Shown: positions 25,168 to 33,425, counted from the first letter of the stretch. The stretch: 64,000 bases of DNA from 79-D21 sp964521575 (GCA_964521575.1 CAZFSR010000009.1:28770-92769), one strand, 5' to 3'. The notes: a model not told the origin generated them from the letters alone. Translations and numbers: made by a program.

Positions 25168-27714
25168 ATGGAACTCGACGCCTATCTCTCCAGGGGCTTT
25201 TGGGAAAGATTCGTAGAGATCGCCGACCGTTTTCCCGATATCCCGGCCTGGTCGCGGGAAGGGGAGAGCCTCGCCTACGGGGAGATCCTTTCCCGGGCGG
25301 AAGACTTGGCCGGGCAGCTGGACAAGGTTACGCACGGCATTCGCGGGCTTGTGGTCGAAGTGGAGGCGACGCTGGTTCCGGGCAGCATCGTTTCTTTCCT
25401 GGCGGTTCTCAAGGCAGGGGCCGTCATCTTACCGGTGGATCCGGCCTTTCCCCTGGATTTTCGGCAGGAGATCCGCCGGCAGGTTTCCCCCATTGCCCGC
25501 CTGGAGGCAGGCGATGGCCCGGGAGATGTCTTTTTGCGACAGGACAAAATTCACGGTCCGGAGGGACCGCCCGTTCCTTTTGCACCCGAAGATGCGGCCG
25601 TACTTCTCTGGACCTCGGGCTCCACAGGAAAGCCGAAAGGGATTCTTCTACCCCAGCAGGCTTTCCTCCTTGATGCGTGGAACCGCGTCAGGGATTATCA
25701 CGTTCGAGCCGGCGACAGGGTCGCATGGACTGCCCCGCCTGTCCTTGCGGGACCCATCGGGATGCTTTGCTTCTCTCTCCTCGGTGGTGCGACGCTCGTT
25801 CCTTTCCCCCTGAAATCGATCGATGCGGGCGCCCTTTCCGGGCTTCTCCGCAGGGAGCGGGTAAGCTACTTCAATCCCCCGGTTTCCTATTTCAGGCAGT
25901 GGATGCTTGCCGAGGACGGCAAAGGATCCTTGCCCGACTTGCGCACGGTTGTCCTAGGCGGGCAGCCCGTTAGCTGGAAGGATGTCCGTGCCGTCCAGGG
26001 GAGCCTGTCCGAAGGAGCGAAACTGGTCCACCGCTACGCGGCCTCGGAAGCGGGCTTAATCTCCCAGGCCTTTTTCGACAGGTTTCATGCTACCGAAAAC
26101 GAGGGGAGCGTACCGCTGGGATTTCCTCCCATGGGGAAGCGAACGGTCATCCTCGGGGAGGACGGAGCAATCCTGCCGGATGGGGAGATAGGTGAAATCG
26201 GTGTGGTCAGCCGCCACGGGGCGCTGGGGTATTGGAAGCGCCCCGACCTGAACAGTGAACGTTTTCGAAGGCTGCCCGGCGGGGAGACCCTGTTCCTCTC
26301 CGCAGACCTGGGCCGATTGAGGCCGGACGGCCAGCTGGAATTGCTTGGCAGAAGGGACGGCCAACTGAAAATCAGGGGCTTCCGGGTAGAGCCTGCCCAG
26401 GTCGAGGTGGCCTTGAGAAGCCTGCCCGGGGTGGCGGATGCGGTCCTGCTTCCGTGGGCCCCGCCTGCTACTCCCGAAGAAAATGAGCTTGTCGCCTACG
26501 TCGAGCCTGCCAGGGGTTCAAGGCTGGCTACCGACGGGTTGAGAGCCGGCCTCCGGGAAACCCTGCCAGAGTTCATGGTCCCTTCCAGGTACGTCCTGCT
26601 GGAAGAAATGCCGAGAACCCGGAACGGCAAGCCCGATCGTACTCGGCTCCCGGACCCGGGAACCTCCCGGCCGGACCTCACGGTGCGTTTTGTCCCGCCG
26701 GAAGGCAAGACGGAGGAGAGGCTTGCAGGGTTGTGGCACGAAGTGCTGGGGATCTCTCCCATCGGGGCGGAAGACGACTTTTTTGATCTTGGGGGGCACT
26801 CCCTTTTGGCCGTTCGCTTGTTTTCCCGCATCGAAACGGTTTTCGGCAGGGACATTCCCCTGGCAGAGATGCTCCAGGCCAGAACCGTGAGATCCATGGC
26901 GCGCCTGCTGGAGGCCCCGAAAGGTAAAAGGGAATGGAAGTGCCTTGTCCGGATCAACGTGGTGGGAAACCGGCCCAAGGTTTTTATCGTTCATGGGGGT
27001 GGCGGCAATGTCCTTTGTTTTGCCCGGCTTGCGGCCCGCTTGACTGACTATGACGTATACGGTTTGCAGGCTCTGGGGCTGGACCGGCGCCACCTGCCCC
27101 AGCTTTCGGTGAGGGGGATGGCGGAGAGGTATGCGGCCGAAATCCGCGAGGAGCAGCCCCACGGCCCGTTTCGGATCGTCGGCTATTCCTTTGGCAGTAT
27201 CGTGGCCTTCGAACTGGCCCTTCTCCTGCAGGCCTCGGGTGAAGAGGTGGGCTTCCTGGGCCTGCTGGACAGGGCTATGCCTGCCCGGTCGTCCGCCCCT
27301 CCCCGCGCCAATCTCGTTTCGGAACTATGGGACCGGGCGACGACCCGCCTCAAGTTCCATTTGAGGCTTAATGCAGGGCGGCTTCTGCTGGGGGCAGGCC
27401 TGCCCGTTCCGTTCATGCAAAAAATCTACAATGCCGCGAACGGCTTCATGAGCCGGGGTTATGTCCCGCCGGCGGCATTCATGGGCAACATGGCCGTCTT
27501 CCAGACGGCGGAAAGACGAAACGAAGGGATCGATCCGGCTTCGGAGAGAGGATGGGGACCGCACGTAAAGGGGGAAACCCGGGTTTATGCCGTCCCGGGG
27601 ACACATCACACCCTGCTTGATGATCCTCATGTCCGGGATGTAGCCAGGGTCCTTGATGCAGCCCTTGGCGAACCTTGTTCTTGTCCCCCCGGGGGGAAGT
27701 ATCCGGGAAGTTGA
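25168..27714 (+). CDS. NRPS-like enzyme: adenylation, carrier and thioesterase domains (A-T-TE)
   Basis: This 848-residue single-module synthetase has no condensation domain. The adenylation domain (residues ~1-490) shows A3 LLWTSGSTGKPKG (~147), A5 YAASEAGLIS, A7 LFLSADLG, A8 GRRDGQLKIRGFRVEP (~393) and A10 NGKPDR. The carrier domain has DDFFDLGGHSLLAV with the phosphopantetheine serine at residue 545. The type I thioesterase follows (PKVFIVHGGGGNVLCFARLA, GYSFGS with catalytic Ser674, GTHHTLLDD with a candidate His). At A4, the aspartate that normally binds the substrate's alpha-amino group seems replaced (context APPVLAGPIGMLCF). It probably activates a carboxylic acid, loads it and releases it by hydrolysis, transfer or oligomerisation. 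ATG 25168 lies one base past the preceding stop codon. Confidence 0.9.
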   Translation: MELDAYLSRGFWERFVEIADRFPDIPAWSREGESLAYGEILSRAEDLAGQLDKVTHGIRGLVVEVEATLVPGSIVSFLAVLKAGAVILPVDPAFPLDFRQEIRRQVSPIARLEAGDGPGDVFLRQDKIHGPEGPPVPFAPEDAAVLLWTSGSTGKPKGILLPQQAFLLDAWNRVRDYHVRAGDRVAWTAPPVLAGPIGMLCFSLLGGATLVPFPLKSIDAGALSGLLRRERVSYFNPPVSYFRQWMLAEDGKGSLPDLRTVVLGGQPVSWKDVRAVQGSLSEGAKLVHRYAASEAGLISQAFFDRFHATENEGSVPLGFPPMGKRTVILGEDGAILPDGEIGEIGVVSRHGALGYWKRPDLNSERFRRLPGGETLFLSADLGRLRPDGQLELLGRRDGQLKIRGFRVEPAQVEVALRSLPGVADAVLLPWAPPATPEENELVAYVEPARGSRLATDGLRAGLRETLPEFMVPSRYVLLEEMPRTRNGKPDRTRLPDPGTSRPDLTVRFVPPEGKTEERLAGLWHEVLGISPIGAEDDFFDLGGHSLLAVRLFSRIETVFGRDIPLAEMLQARTVRSMARLLEAPKGKREWKCLVRINVVGNRPKVFIVHGGGGNVLCFARLAARLTDYDVYGLQALGLDRRHLPQLSVRGMAERYAAEIREEQPHGPFRIVGYSFGSIVAFELALLLQASGEEVGFLGLLDRAMPARSSAPPRANLVSELWDRATTRLKFHLRLNAGRLLLGAGLPVPFMQKIYNAANGFMSRGYVPPAAFMGNMAVFQTAERRNEGIDPASERGWGPHVKGETRVYAVPGTHHTLLDDPHVRDVARVLDAALGEPCSCPPGGKYPGS

Positions 27715-27727
27715 AGGAGACTTAGGC

Positions 27728-28510
27728 ATGTTGCACTGCAGGGGGCTTTCAAAACGTTTCGAGAGCGGGAACGGTTCCGTTACCGCCCTGGAGAGGGTCG
27801 ACCTCGACCTGGCCGAAGGGGAGTTCCTGTGTGTTCTGGGCCCGTCCGGCTGCGGGAAGTCCACGCTCTTGCGGTTGGTGGCCGGGATCGTTCCCCCATC
27901 GGCAGGCAGCGTCGAGTTCGTTCCGGGATGCGGGCGTCCCCCGGGACGCCCCAGGTGCGCCATGGTGTTCCAGGAACACGGCTTGTTTCCCTGGATGACG
28001 GTTCTCGAAAACACGGGCTTCGGCCTGAAGATGCAGGGATTCGCACGGAAAGAGCGGGAAGCGATGTCGATAACCGTTCTGGAACAGGTCGGCATGGGGG
28101 CCTTCGGGCGGCATTATCCCCACGAACTGTCGATGGGCATGCGCCAGCGTGTGGCGCTGGCCCGGGCTTTTGTTTCTTCCCCCGATGTCCTCCTGATGGA
28201 TGAGCCGTTTGCATCGCTGGACGCCCAGGCAAGGGCCGTCCTCCAGCAAGACCTGATTTCCTGGCAGGAAGATCGCGGCACGCCGGTCATTTTCATTACG
28301 CATGACATCGCTGAATCCCTTGTCCTTGCGGACCGGATCCTTGTCCTTTCGGCACGGCCTGGGAGGGTTTTGGCGAGCATCCCTCTGCCTCCGGGCCGAG
28401 GCCATTCGCCGGTGGCCGGTTTTGATCCCGATCTCGGGGCGATCGGCCGGGAGATCTGGGGCATGCTGGGGCAGGAATCCTGTCCCGAGCTGCAGGGTGC
28501 GATCTTTTGA
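27728..28510 (+). CDS. ABC importer ATPase, NitT/TauT type
   Basis: This 260-residue ATPase energises the importer whose binding protein is at 24132 and permease at 28507. Walker A is GPSGCGKST, the Q-loop is MVFQEHGLFPWMTVLEN, the signature is ELSMGMRQRVALARA, Walker B is DVLLMDEPFASLD and the switch His is in FITHDIAES. The FPWMTVLEN wording and the C-terminal tail are characteristic of the nitrate/sulfonate class (SsuB/TauB). ATG 27728 has GGAG eight bases upstream; the open frame before it overlaps the NRPS gene in another frame. Confidence 0.93.
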   Translation: MLHCRGLSKRFESGNGSVTALERVDLDLAEGEFLCVLGPSGCGKSTLLRLVAGIVPPSAGSVEFVPGCGRPPGRPRCAMVFQEHGLFPWMTVLENTGFGLKMQGFARKEREAMSITVLEQVGMGAFGRHYPHELSMGMRQRVALARAFVSSPDVLLMDEPFASLDAQARAVLQQDLISWQEDRGTPVIFITHDIAESLVLADRILVLSARPGRVLASIPLPPGRGHSPVAGFDPDLGAIGREIWGMLGQESCPELQGAIF

Positions 28511-29280
28511 GTGCGAGGTTGAAGCAAATCCCACGGGCCCTGTTCCTGCCGTGCATCCTCCTCCTGGGCTGGGAATTGGGGGTCCGGGCAGGATGGGTTT
28601 CCCCCATGTTCTTCCCCGCTCCGACGACGATCGCGAAGACCCTGGCCGAACTGGCGAAAAGCGGGCGTTTGGGTGCCAATCTTCTTGCCACCCTGCTACG
28701 GGTGGCCCTGGGCCTGTCGCTGGGGGTTGGCCTGGGCCTGCCGCTCGGGTTGTTGATGGGCTGGAAGCCTTCATTCCGGGCTATCGTCGATCCCATGGTT
28801 GGCGCGACTCATGCCCTTCCAAAGATCGCCATCTACCCGATCCTGATGGTCCTCTTCGGCATTGGGGACGGTTCACGGGTCGCCTTGATCACGCTGGGGG
28901 CGTTTTTTCCCATGCTGGTCAACTCCATGACTGCGGTGCGCCAAATCGATCCCCGTTATTTCGAAGTCGCGGAAAGCTACGGTGCCAAGGGGTTCCGGAT
29001 CCTCTCCGAGGTCATCTGGCCGGGAAGCCTGCCCCTTGTCCTTGCGGGCTTCCGCCTGGCCCTGAACGGAGCCTTGCTGCTGGGCATCGCAGCGGAGCTC
29101 CTCACGGCCCGGGAGGGGTTGGGCGGGATGATCTGGATGGCCTGGCAGACCTTCAGGACGGAAGAACTCTATGCGGCGCTTTTCGTCACGGGACTCCTCG
29201 GTGTGGCTTTCAACAGCCTGACGGACCTGATGGCCGGGATTCTCGTCCCATGGCGGGCAGGGACAGAAAACGGCAAATAA
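28507..29280 (+). CDS. ABC importer permease, NitT/TauT type
   Basis: This 257-residue permease has about six membrane helices and the EAA loop typical of SsuC/TauC-like proteins (EVAESYGAKGFRILSEVIWPGSLPLVLAGFRLALNGAL). It starts with TTG at 28507, whose TTGA overlaps the stop codon of the ATPase gene, consistent with translational coupling; no stronger RBS-supported start is nearby. It completes the importer: binding protein, ATPase and permease. The phosphopantetheinyl transferase gene follows after four bases. Confidence 0.9.
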   Translation: MSARLKQIPRALFLPCILLLGWELGVRAGWVSPMFFPAPTTIAKTLAELAKSGRLGANLLATLLRVALGLSLGVGLGLPLGLLMGWKPSFRAIVDPMVGATHALPKIAIYPILMVLFGIGDGSRVALITLGAFFPMLVNSMTAVRQIDPRYFEVAESYGAKGFRILSEVIWPGSLPLVLAGFRLALNGALLLGIAAELLTAREGLGGMIWMAWQTFRTEELYAALFVTGLLGVAFNSLTDLMAGILVPWRAGTENGK

Positions 29281-29284
29281 GAGG

Positions 29285-29974
29285 GTGAAGAAACGTTTGC
29301 AGCCGCAAAACTGGCAACCGCTCTCCCCAAGCTTTCCGGTCAAGGTCTGGACCGTTTCCGTTTCTTCGGTTCTTGGTACTTGCGGGACTGCAGGGCTTTC
29401 AGATGCCGAGCGGGACCGGTCCGGGAGGTTTCGGTGCGAGGAGGATTCGATGCGCTTCTGTGCGAGCCGCCTACTCTTGCGAGAGGTCCTCGGGAGGCAT
29501 CTGGGCATGAGGCCGGGGGACCTCCAGCTAGAAAAGGCCCCCGGAGGCAAGCTCACCGTCGTTTTGCCCCCCTGCTCACCCCCCGTGTTTTTCAGCCTTT
29601 CACGGTCCGGCGATTTTTGCACCGTCGCTCTTTCAGGTTCCGCCGAGGTCGGGGTGGATATCGAAAAAACAAGGGTTTTCCCGGACTGGCCGGCCGTAGC
29701 CCAGGCTTGGCTGAGCAAGGGAGAAAGAAGCGCCATAACGGCCCTGGTTGGAGAGAACTCCCGTGCCGAAGCTTTCTTCAGGCTGTGGTGCGCACGGGAG
29801 GCTGCGGCGAAAGCCCTGGGGCTAGGGCTTGCCCTGGATCCTCGTTCTGCGGGGAGCCTTGAGGGGATCCTGGAGGGGGGGCGGGTCGTGGCCGTGTTCG
29901 GGGGAAGAACGGTCGAAGTGGCCGAGCTGGAGGCCCCCCAAGGGTACCGGCTTGCCGTGGCAAGTGAGGCATGA
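29285..29974 (+). CDS. 4'-phosphopantetheinyl transferase, Sfp type
   Basis: This enzyme moves the phosphopantetheine arm of CoA onto the serine of carrier domains, giving holo-carrier protein. The Sfp/AcpT signatures are VGVDIEKTR (Mg-binding Asp/Glu) and FFRLWCAREAAAKALGLGL (W-C/T-x-K-E-A-like with Lys). It has about 229 residues, as expected for the Sfp group. Placed last in the operon, its obvious partner is Ser545 of the A-T-TE enzyme encoded at 25168. The start is tentative: GTG 29285 lies within GAGGGTG, and a TTG at 29297 would be better spaced from that site. A terminator follows. Confidence 0.88.
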   Translation: MKKRLQPQNWQPLSPSFPVKVWTVSVSSVLGTCGTAGLSDAERDRSGRFRCEEDSMRFCASRLLLREVLGRHLGMRPGDLQLEKAPGGKLTVVLPPCSPPVFFSLSRSGDFCTVALSGSAEVGVDIEKTRVFPDWPAVAQAWLSKGERSAITALVGENSRAEAFFRLWCAREAAAKALGLGLALDPRSAGSLEGILEGGRVVAVFGGRTVEVAELEAPQGYRLAVASEA

Positions 29975-29985
29975 GTGCTTCTGCA

Positions 29986-30008
29986 GGGGGGCGAAAGCCC
30001 CCCTTTTT
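29986..30008 (+). terminator. intrinsic terminator (copy 2 of an identical pair)
   Basis: A 7-bp G/C stem (29986-29992 with 29997-30003), GAAA loop and T5 tract end the importer/NRPS operon. It is identical to the terminator at 24025-24047. It touches the last codon of the convergent MFS gene. Confidence 0.9.
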
Positions 30009-31264
30009 CATTCCCTTTCCCGGACCAGGAAGGGCAGCAGGGCAAACATAGCCAGTCCCAGCGTCGCCCCGGCGTAGAAGGGGGCATGGGGGCCGAAGCG
30101 CAGAAAAACAAGGCCCATGACCAGGGGGCCGACGGTTTGTCCCAGCCGGAGGACCATGCCGTTGAGGGACATGAAAACGGCGCGGTTCTCTTCGGGTGCC
30201 AGGTCGGAAAGCAGGGCCTGCGTCGCGGGAATGTTCATCCCCTGGGCGCACCCGTAGAGTGCCGTGGCGAAAAGCAGGAACGGAAGCCCGGGCATCAGCG
30301 GGATCAGGACCAGGGCCAAGGCGAAGAGGATGAACGACGTCCGCAGGACGTTGCTTTCCCGATAAATCCTGCCCAGCCGTCCGGCCTGGGAGGCGAGGAT
30401 GGCGTTCGAGACCGACATGGATGAGGCCATGAGGCCGATGGAAAGGGGAGAAGCCCCGAACTTCGAGGACATCAGGACGGGCAGGTAGGTGTGGAAGGAT
30501 CCGTAGAGGATGACGAAGGTCGATGTGCTGGCGAGAAAGAGCCCCAGGATGCGCGGGTCGCGCGCCATGCGGGCGCCCTGCAGCAGGTAGAGCTCGAGGG
30601 GAGGTTTCGATTCGGGGAGGGGAGGGACCTTGAGGATGAAAAGGGAGGCAAGGCCCACGGGAACGGCCAATAGCGGCAGGGCGAAGGGGGCATGCCAGCC
30701 CAGAAGCCCGAGGGTCCCGCCGAGGGCGGGGTAGATGGCCGTTCCCACGCTCAGCATCCCGGCGTTGAAACCGAGGGCGTCGATGCGCTTGTTTCCCCTG
30801 TAGAGGTCCCCGACGAGGGTCACGTTCATGCCGCTGAGCGAAGCGGCCCCCATCCCCTGGAGGAATCTCAGGGCGAGGAGGAGATCGAAGTCTCGGGTGA
30901 GGGCGCAGGAGGCCCCCGCGAGGGCGAAGAGGAAGAGCGAGGGCACGAGCACGGCCTTGCGCCCCACGCGGTCTGCCATCACGCCCAGGAAGGGCGGGAG
31001 AAAGACGCCGGGGAGCGTGAAGGCCGTAATCAGCCAGCTGACCTGGGCGGGAGAGATGCCGAGGTCAGCGGAGATGGCCGGGAAAAGGGGGGCGACGCTG
31101 GCGACCCCAAGTACGGAGATCAGGGTGACGCCGAACACGACCTGCAGATTGGCGTCTCTGCAAAGGCTGAAATCAGGCTTTCGGGATTCCGGGGCCGAAC
31201 TTTCACCCCGTTTTTTCCTCCAGGCCGATTGTGCCGCTTCCCTGACCCACTTGTTCAGCACCAT
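30008..31264 (-). CDS. major facilitator superfamily transporter
   Basis: This 418-residue drug:H+ antiporter-like MFS protein has 12 predicted membrane helices. After an unusually long, basic cytoplasmic N-terminus (about 40 residues) come the first helix and the loop motif GVMADRVGRKAVLVPSLF (MFS motif A), then RFLQGMGAASLSGMNVTLVGDLYRG in helix 4-5. The second half carries a second A-like loop AGRLGRIYRESNVLRTS and PEENRAVFMSLNGMVLRLGQTVGPLVMG. AGGAGGAG precedes the ATG. It is likely an exporter, but the substrate is unknown. It is divergent from the nitroreductase gene, and both promoters share one intergenic region. Confidence 0.85.
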   Translation of the reverse strand: MVLNKWVREAAQSAWRKKRGESSAPESRKPDFSLCRDANLQVVFGVTLISVLGVASVAPLFPAISADLGISPAQVSWLITAFTLPGVFLPPFLGVMADRVGRKAVLVPSLFLFALAGASCALTRDFDLLLALRFLQGMGAASLSGMNVTLVGDLYRGNKRIDALGFNAGMLSVGTAIYPALGGTLGLLGWHAPFALPLLAVPVGLASLFILKVPPLPESKPPLELYLLQGARMARDPRILGLFLASTSTFVILYGSFHTYLPVLMSSKFGASPLSIGLMASSMSVSNAILASQAGRLGRIYRESNVLRTSFILFALALVLIPLMPGLPFLLFATALYGCAQGMNIPATQALLSDLAPEENRAVFMSLNGMVLRLGQTVGPLVMGLVFLRFGPHAPFYAGATLGLAMFALLPFLVRERE

Positions 31265-31288
31265 GAAAAGATCTCCTCCTGCGCCAAC

Positions 31289-31297
31289 AGTTTAGCA
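31289..31297 (-). promoter_or_regulatory. extended -10 promoter of the MFS gene
   Basis: On the minus strand TGC-TAAACT lies 25 bases before the MFS start codon. It has the TGC-TAnAnT form that recurs in this window. Confidence 0.5.
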
Positions 31298-31306
31298 GCT
31301 ATCTCC

Positions 31307-31343
31307 TGCTACAATTCCCCTTAGGAAACGGGTGCCTAAGGGG
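31307..31343 (+). promoter_or_regulatory. extended -10 promoter and 9-bp inverted-repeat operator of the nitroreductase operon
   Basis: TGC-TACAAT (31307-31315) is an extended -10 element. It is followed at once by a perfect inverted repeat, CCCCTTAGG (31317-31325) and CCTAAGGGG (31335-31343), centred just after the predicted start point near 31322. The right arm covers the RBS. A dimeric repressor site is the simplest reading. Confidence 0.55.
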
Positions 31344-31354
31344 GTGAAGCAACG

Positions 31355-31957
31355 ATGGAAAAGCGTGCGGAAAGCGATTACCCGATCGAGGTCCTTTTGG
31401 CGCGAAGATGGAGCCCGAGGGTTTTTTCGGGAAGAAGCGTGGATGCGGAAACCGTGTGCAGCCTTCTCGAGGCGGCCCGGTGGGCTCCGTCCTGCTTCAA
31501 CGAACAGCCCTGGAGTTTCATCGTGGCGACGAAGGAGGATCCTGGGGCGTTCAGTGACCTTCTCGGCTGCCTTCGCGAGGCCAACCAGGCCTGGGCGAAG
31601 CATGCACCGGTGCTCATGGTGGCGGTCGCCAAGGCGGCCTTCGACCACAACGGCAAGCCGAACCGCCACGCGGGGCACGACGTGGGGCTGGCTGTGGAGA
31701 ATCTCATGCTCCAGGCGGTTTCGATGGGGATGTTCGCTCACGCCATGGCGGGGTTCGACGCAGCGAAAGTGAGGGAACGTTACGGGGTGCCGGAAGGGCA
31801 CGACCCTCTCGTGGCGATCGCGGTGGGCTACCCGGGGGATCCCGGGGATCTCCCCGACGACTTGAAGGAAAAGGAGCTGGCCCCGCGGGAGAGAAAACCT
31901 CTCGGCCGCTTCGTGTTCGGGCTGTCCTGGGGAAAGCCCTGGAGCGGCCTTCGGTGA
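31355..31957 (+). CDS. nitroreductase family protein
   Basis: This 200-residue FMN-dependent oxidoreductase belongs to the nitroreductase superfamily. Marks are LLARRWSPRVFSGRSVD (FMN phosphate contact), ARWAPSCFNEQPWSFIVA, and HDVGLAVENLMLQAVSMGMFAHAMAGFD, then VAIAVGYPGDP. Such enzymes reduce nitro groups, quinones or flavins with NAD(P)H in the cytoplasm; the physiological substrate is rarely clear. AAGGGGGTG precedes the ATG. A cupin gene follows after 46 bases and may be co-transcribed. The upstream inverted repeat suggests induction by a ligand or redox signal. Confidence 0.88.
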   Translation: MEKRAESDYPIEVLLARRWSPRVFSGRSVDAETVCSLLEAARWAPSCFNEQPWSFIVATKEDPGAFSDLLGCLREANQAWAKHAPVLMVAVAKAAFDHNGKPNRHAGHDVGLAVENLMLQAVSMGMFAHAMAGFDAAKVRERYGVPEGHDPLVAIAVGYPGDPGDLPDDLKEKELAPRERKPLGRFVFGLSWGKPWSGLR

Positions 31958-32003
31958 GAAAGGGCCGTGTTTGGAAGCCGACAGTGCAGAAGGGGGAGTT
32001 CGA

Positions 32004-32366
32004 ATGATCCGAAAGGCTTCGGAATTGTCGAGGATTCGCAGGGAAGCGTTCACCAACGGGGTGGGAGGGGGGTTTGCCACCCACGCGCTTCCGCCGGGGG
32101 AGAATGTCCCCGGGAGCCGGTTCCAGATGGTTTCCCGGATCGAGCTGGATCCGGGGTCGAGCATCGGGGCCCATCTTCACGCGGAGAACGAGGAGATTTA
32201 CTGGATCCTTTCCGGAGAGGGCGTGTACAACGAGGACGGCCGGGAGGTTCCCGCCGTCCCGGGCGACGTTTTCATCGCCCTGCAGGGGCACAGCCATGGC
32301 CTGAAGAACACGGGGTCCGGCCCGCTCGAGATGATCGCGGTGATCGCTGCCGACCGGAATCCCTGA
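32004..32366 (+). CDS. cupin-domain protein
   Basis: This 120-residue single-domain cupin has motif 1 as GSSIGAHLHAENEEIYWILSGEGVYNEDG (two His and a Glu for metal) and motif 2 as PGDVFIALQGHSHGLKN (third His). Small cupins of this kind bind a divalent metal and may act as isomerases, oxygenases or sensors; no specific reaction can be assigned. The start is ATG 32004 after GGGGGAG. It converges with the chromate-transporter genes, leaving seven bases between stop codons. Confidence 0.85.
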   Translation: MIRKASELSRIRREAFTNGVGGGFATHALPPGENVPGSRFQMVSRIELDPGSSIGAHLHAENEEIYWILSGEGVYNEDGREVPAVPGDVFIALQGHSHGLKNTGSGPLEMIAVIAADRNP

Positions 32367-32373
32367 GAACCGC

Positions 32374-32895
32374 CTAGAGAATCGCGAGCCCCGCCAGCCC
32401 GAACAGGAGGAAAAGGGCTGGCGGGTTTTCCCTGAAGAAACGGAACCGGAGGGCCGCGATCCCCGCTGCGAAGAGCAGGGCGGGAAGGATGCCCGAAAAG
32501 GCCGTCTGGGCCAGGGGCAGGAACGCCAGGGTCAAAAGGGCGGCCACAGTGGGTCTCAGGGCGTTCCTGAAACGGTCCATGCACCCTTCGGGGCCGCACT
32601 TGAGCAGGGCAGAAACGGCGATGACGATAATCAGCGGGGCGCCGCAGACGGAGAGGGTGGCCACCGTCGCCCCGGTGAACCCGGCGCGCTGGAAGCCGAC
32701 GAATGTGGCGGCATTCACGGCGATGGGGCCGGGGGTCACCTGGGCCAGGGCGAGGACCTGGTTGAAGCCGTCGAGGGTCAGCCAGCGGTAGTTGTCCACC
32801 AGGATGTGCCGGATCAGGGGAAGGGTCGAGATCCCGCCGCCGAAAGCCCCGATTCCCACTTGGGCGAAGCCCCAGGCCAGCTTCAGCAGTTCCAT
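32374..32895 (-). CDS. chromate transporter (ChrA-type), second half-size subunit
   Basis: This 173-residue membrane protein corresponds to one ChrA half-domain. It begins with LLKLAWGFAQVGIGAFGGGISTLPLIRHILV and contains FNQVLALAQVTPGPIAVNAATFVGFQRAG, matching the ChrA consensus (FGGG, QxxPGP, N-A-A-T-F-x-G). The start ATG 32895 overlaps the end of the upstream half-gene by 13 bases. Two short ChrA proteins are thought to pair in place of the fused long form. The true substrate may be chromate, sulfate or an unrelated anion. Confidence 0.85.
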   Translation of the reverse strand: MELLKLAWGFAQVGIGAFGGGISTLPLIRHILVDNYRWLTLDGFNQVLALAQVTPGPIAVNAATFVGFQRAGFTGATVATLSVCGAPLIIVIAVSALLKCGPEGCMDRFRNALRPTVAALLTLAFLPLAQTAFSGILPALLFAAGIAALRFRFFRENPPALFLLFGLAGLAIL

Positions 32896-33425
32896 CGGTT
32901 TCCCTCCGGAAGAACGAGGCGGAGCCCGACCCCGCAGGCCATGGCGACCAGTGGGTGGAGGCCTGCCCACAAAATGAGGGCGATCACCAGGGCATAGGGA
33001 AGGAAATTGATCCAGCGCGCCTTTCCCACGAGGGAACGCTTGACTTCCCCCCACACCAGGGTGGCGACGAGTGCGGCCACCGCGCAGAGGACGCCCTTGA
33101 AGAAGGCCGCCAGGAGCACGGAATCCCGGTGGCCCATCACGAAGCCGGAAAGGATGAGGATGGCGGAGAAAGGGGGGACCAGGATTCCCGCCACGGAGGC
33201 AAGAGCCCCGGGTATCCCCGCGATCTTCCGGCCGGCCAGCCATGCCGAGCTCGTCGCGATGGGGCCGGGCATGGAGGTCGCCAGGGCGGCGATGTCGGAC
33301 ATCTCCTCTTCCGGGAAACCCCGCTTACGGAGTTCGGTTTTTGCCATCGCCAGGATGGCGATGCCGCCGCCGAAGGTGACGGCGCTGATTTTGAAGAACA
33401 TGAGGAAGAGGGCCATAGGGCTCAT
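32883..33425 (-). CDS. chromate transporter (ChrA-type), first half-size subunit
   Basis: This 180-residue protein is the partner of the next gene and also carries one ChrA domain: LFLMFFKISAVTFGGGIAILAMAKTELRKRG, SDIAALATSMPGPIATSSAWLAGRKIAG, then several hydrophobic helices. The start is ATG 33425, with AAGGAG about nine bases upstream; an ATG at 33452 lacks an RBS. It is divergent from the Zur-like regulator gene, with 114 bases between start codons, so the two may share regulation. Confidence 0.85.
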   Translation of the reverse strand: MSPMALFLMFFKISAVTFGGGIAILAMAKTELRKRGFPEEEMSDIAALATSMPGPIATSSAWLAGRKIAGIPGALASVAGILVPPFSAILILSGFVMGHRDSVLLAAFFKGVLCAVAALVATLVWGEVKRSLVGKARWINFLPYALVIALILWAGLHPLVAMACGVGLRLVLPEGNRWNC

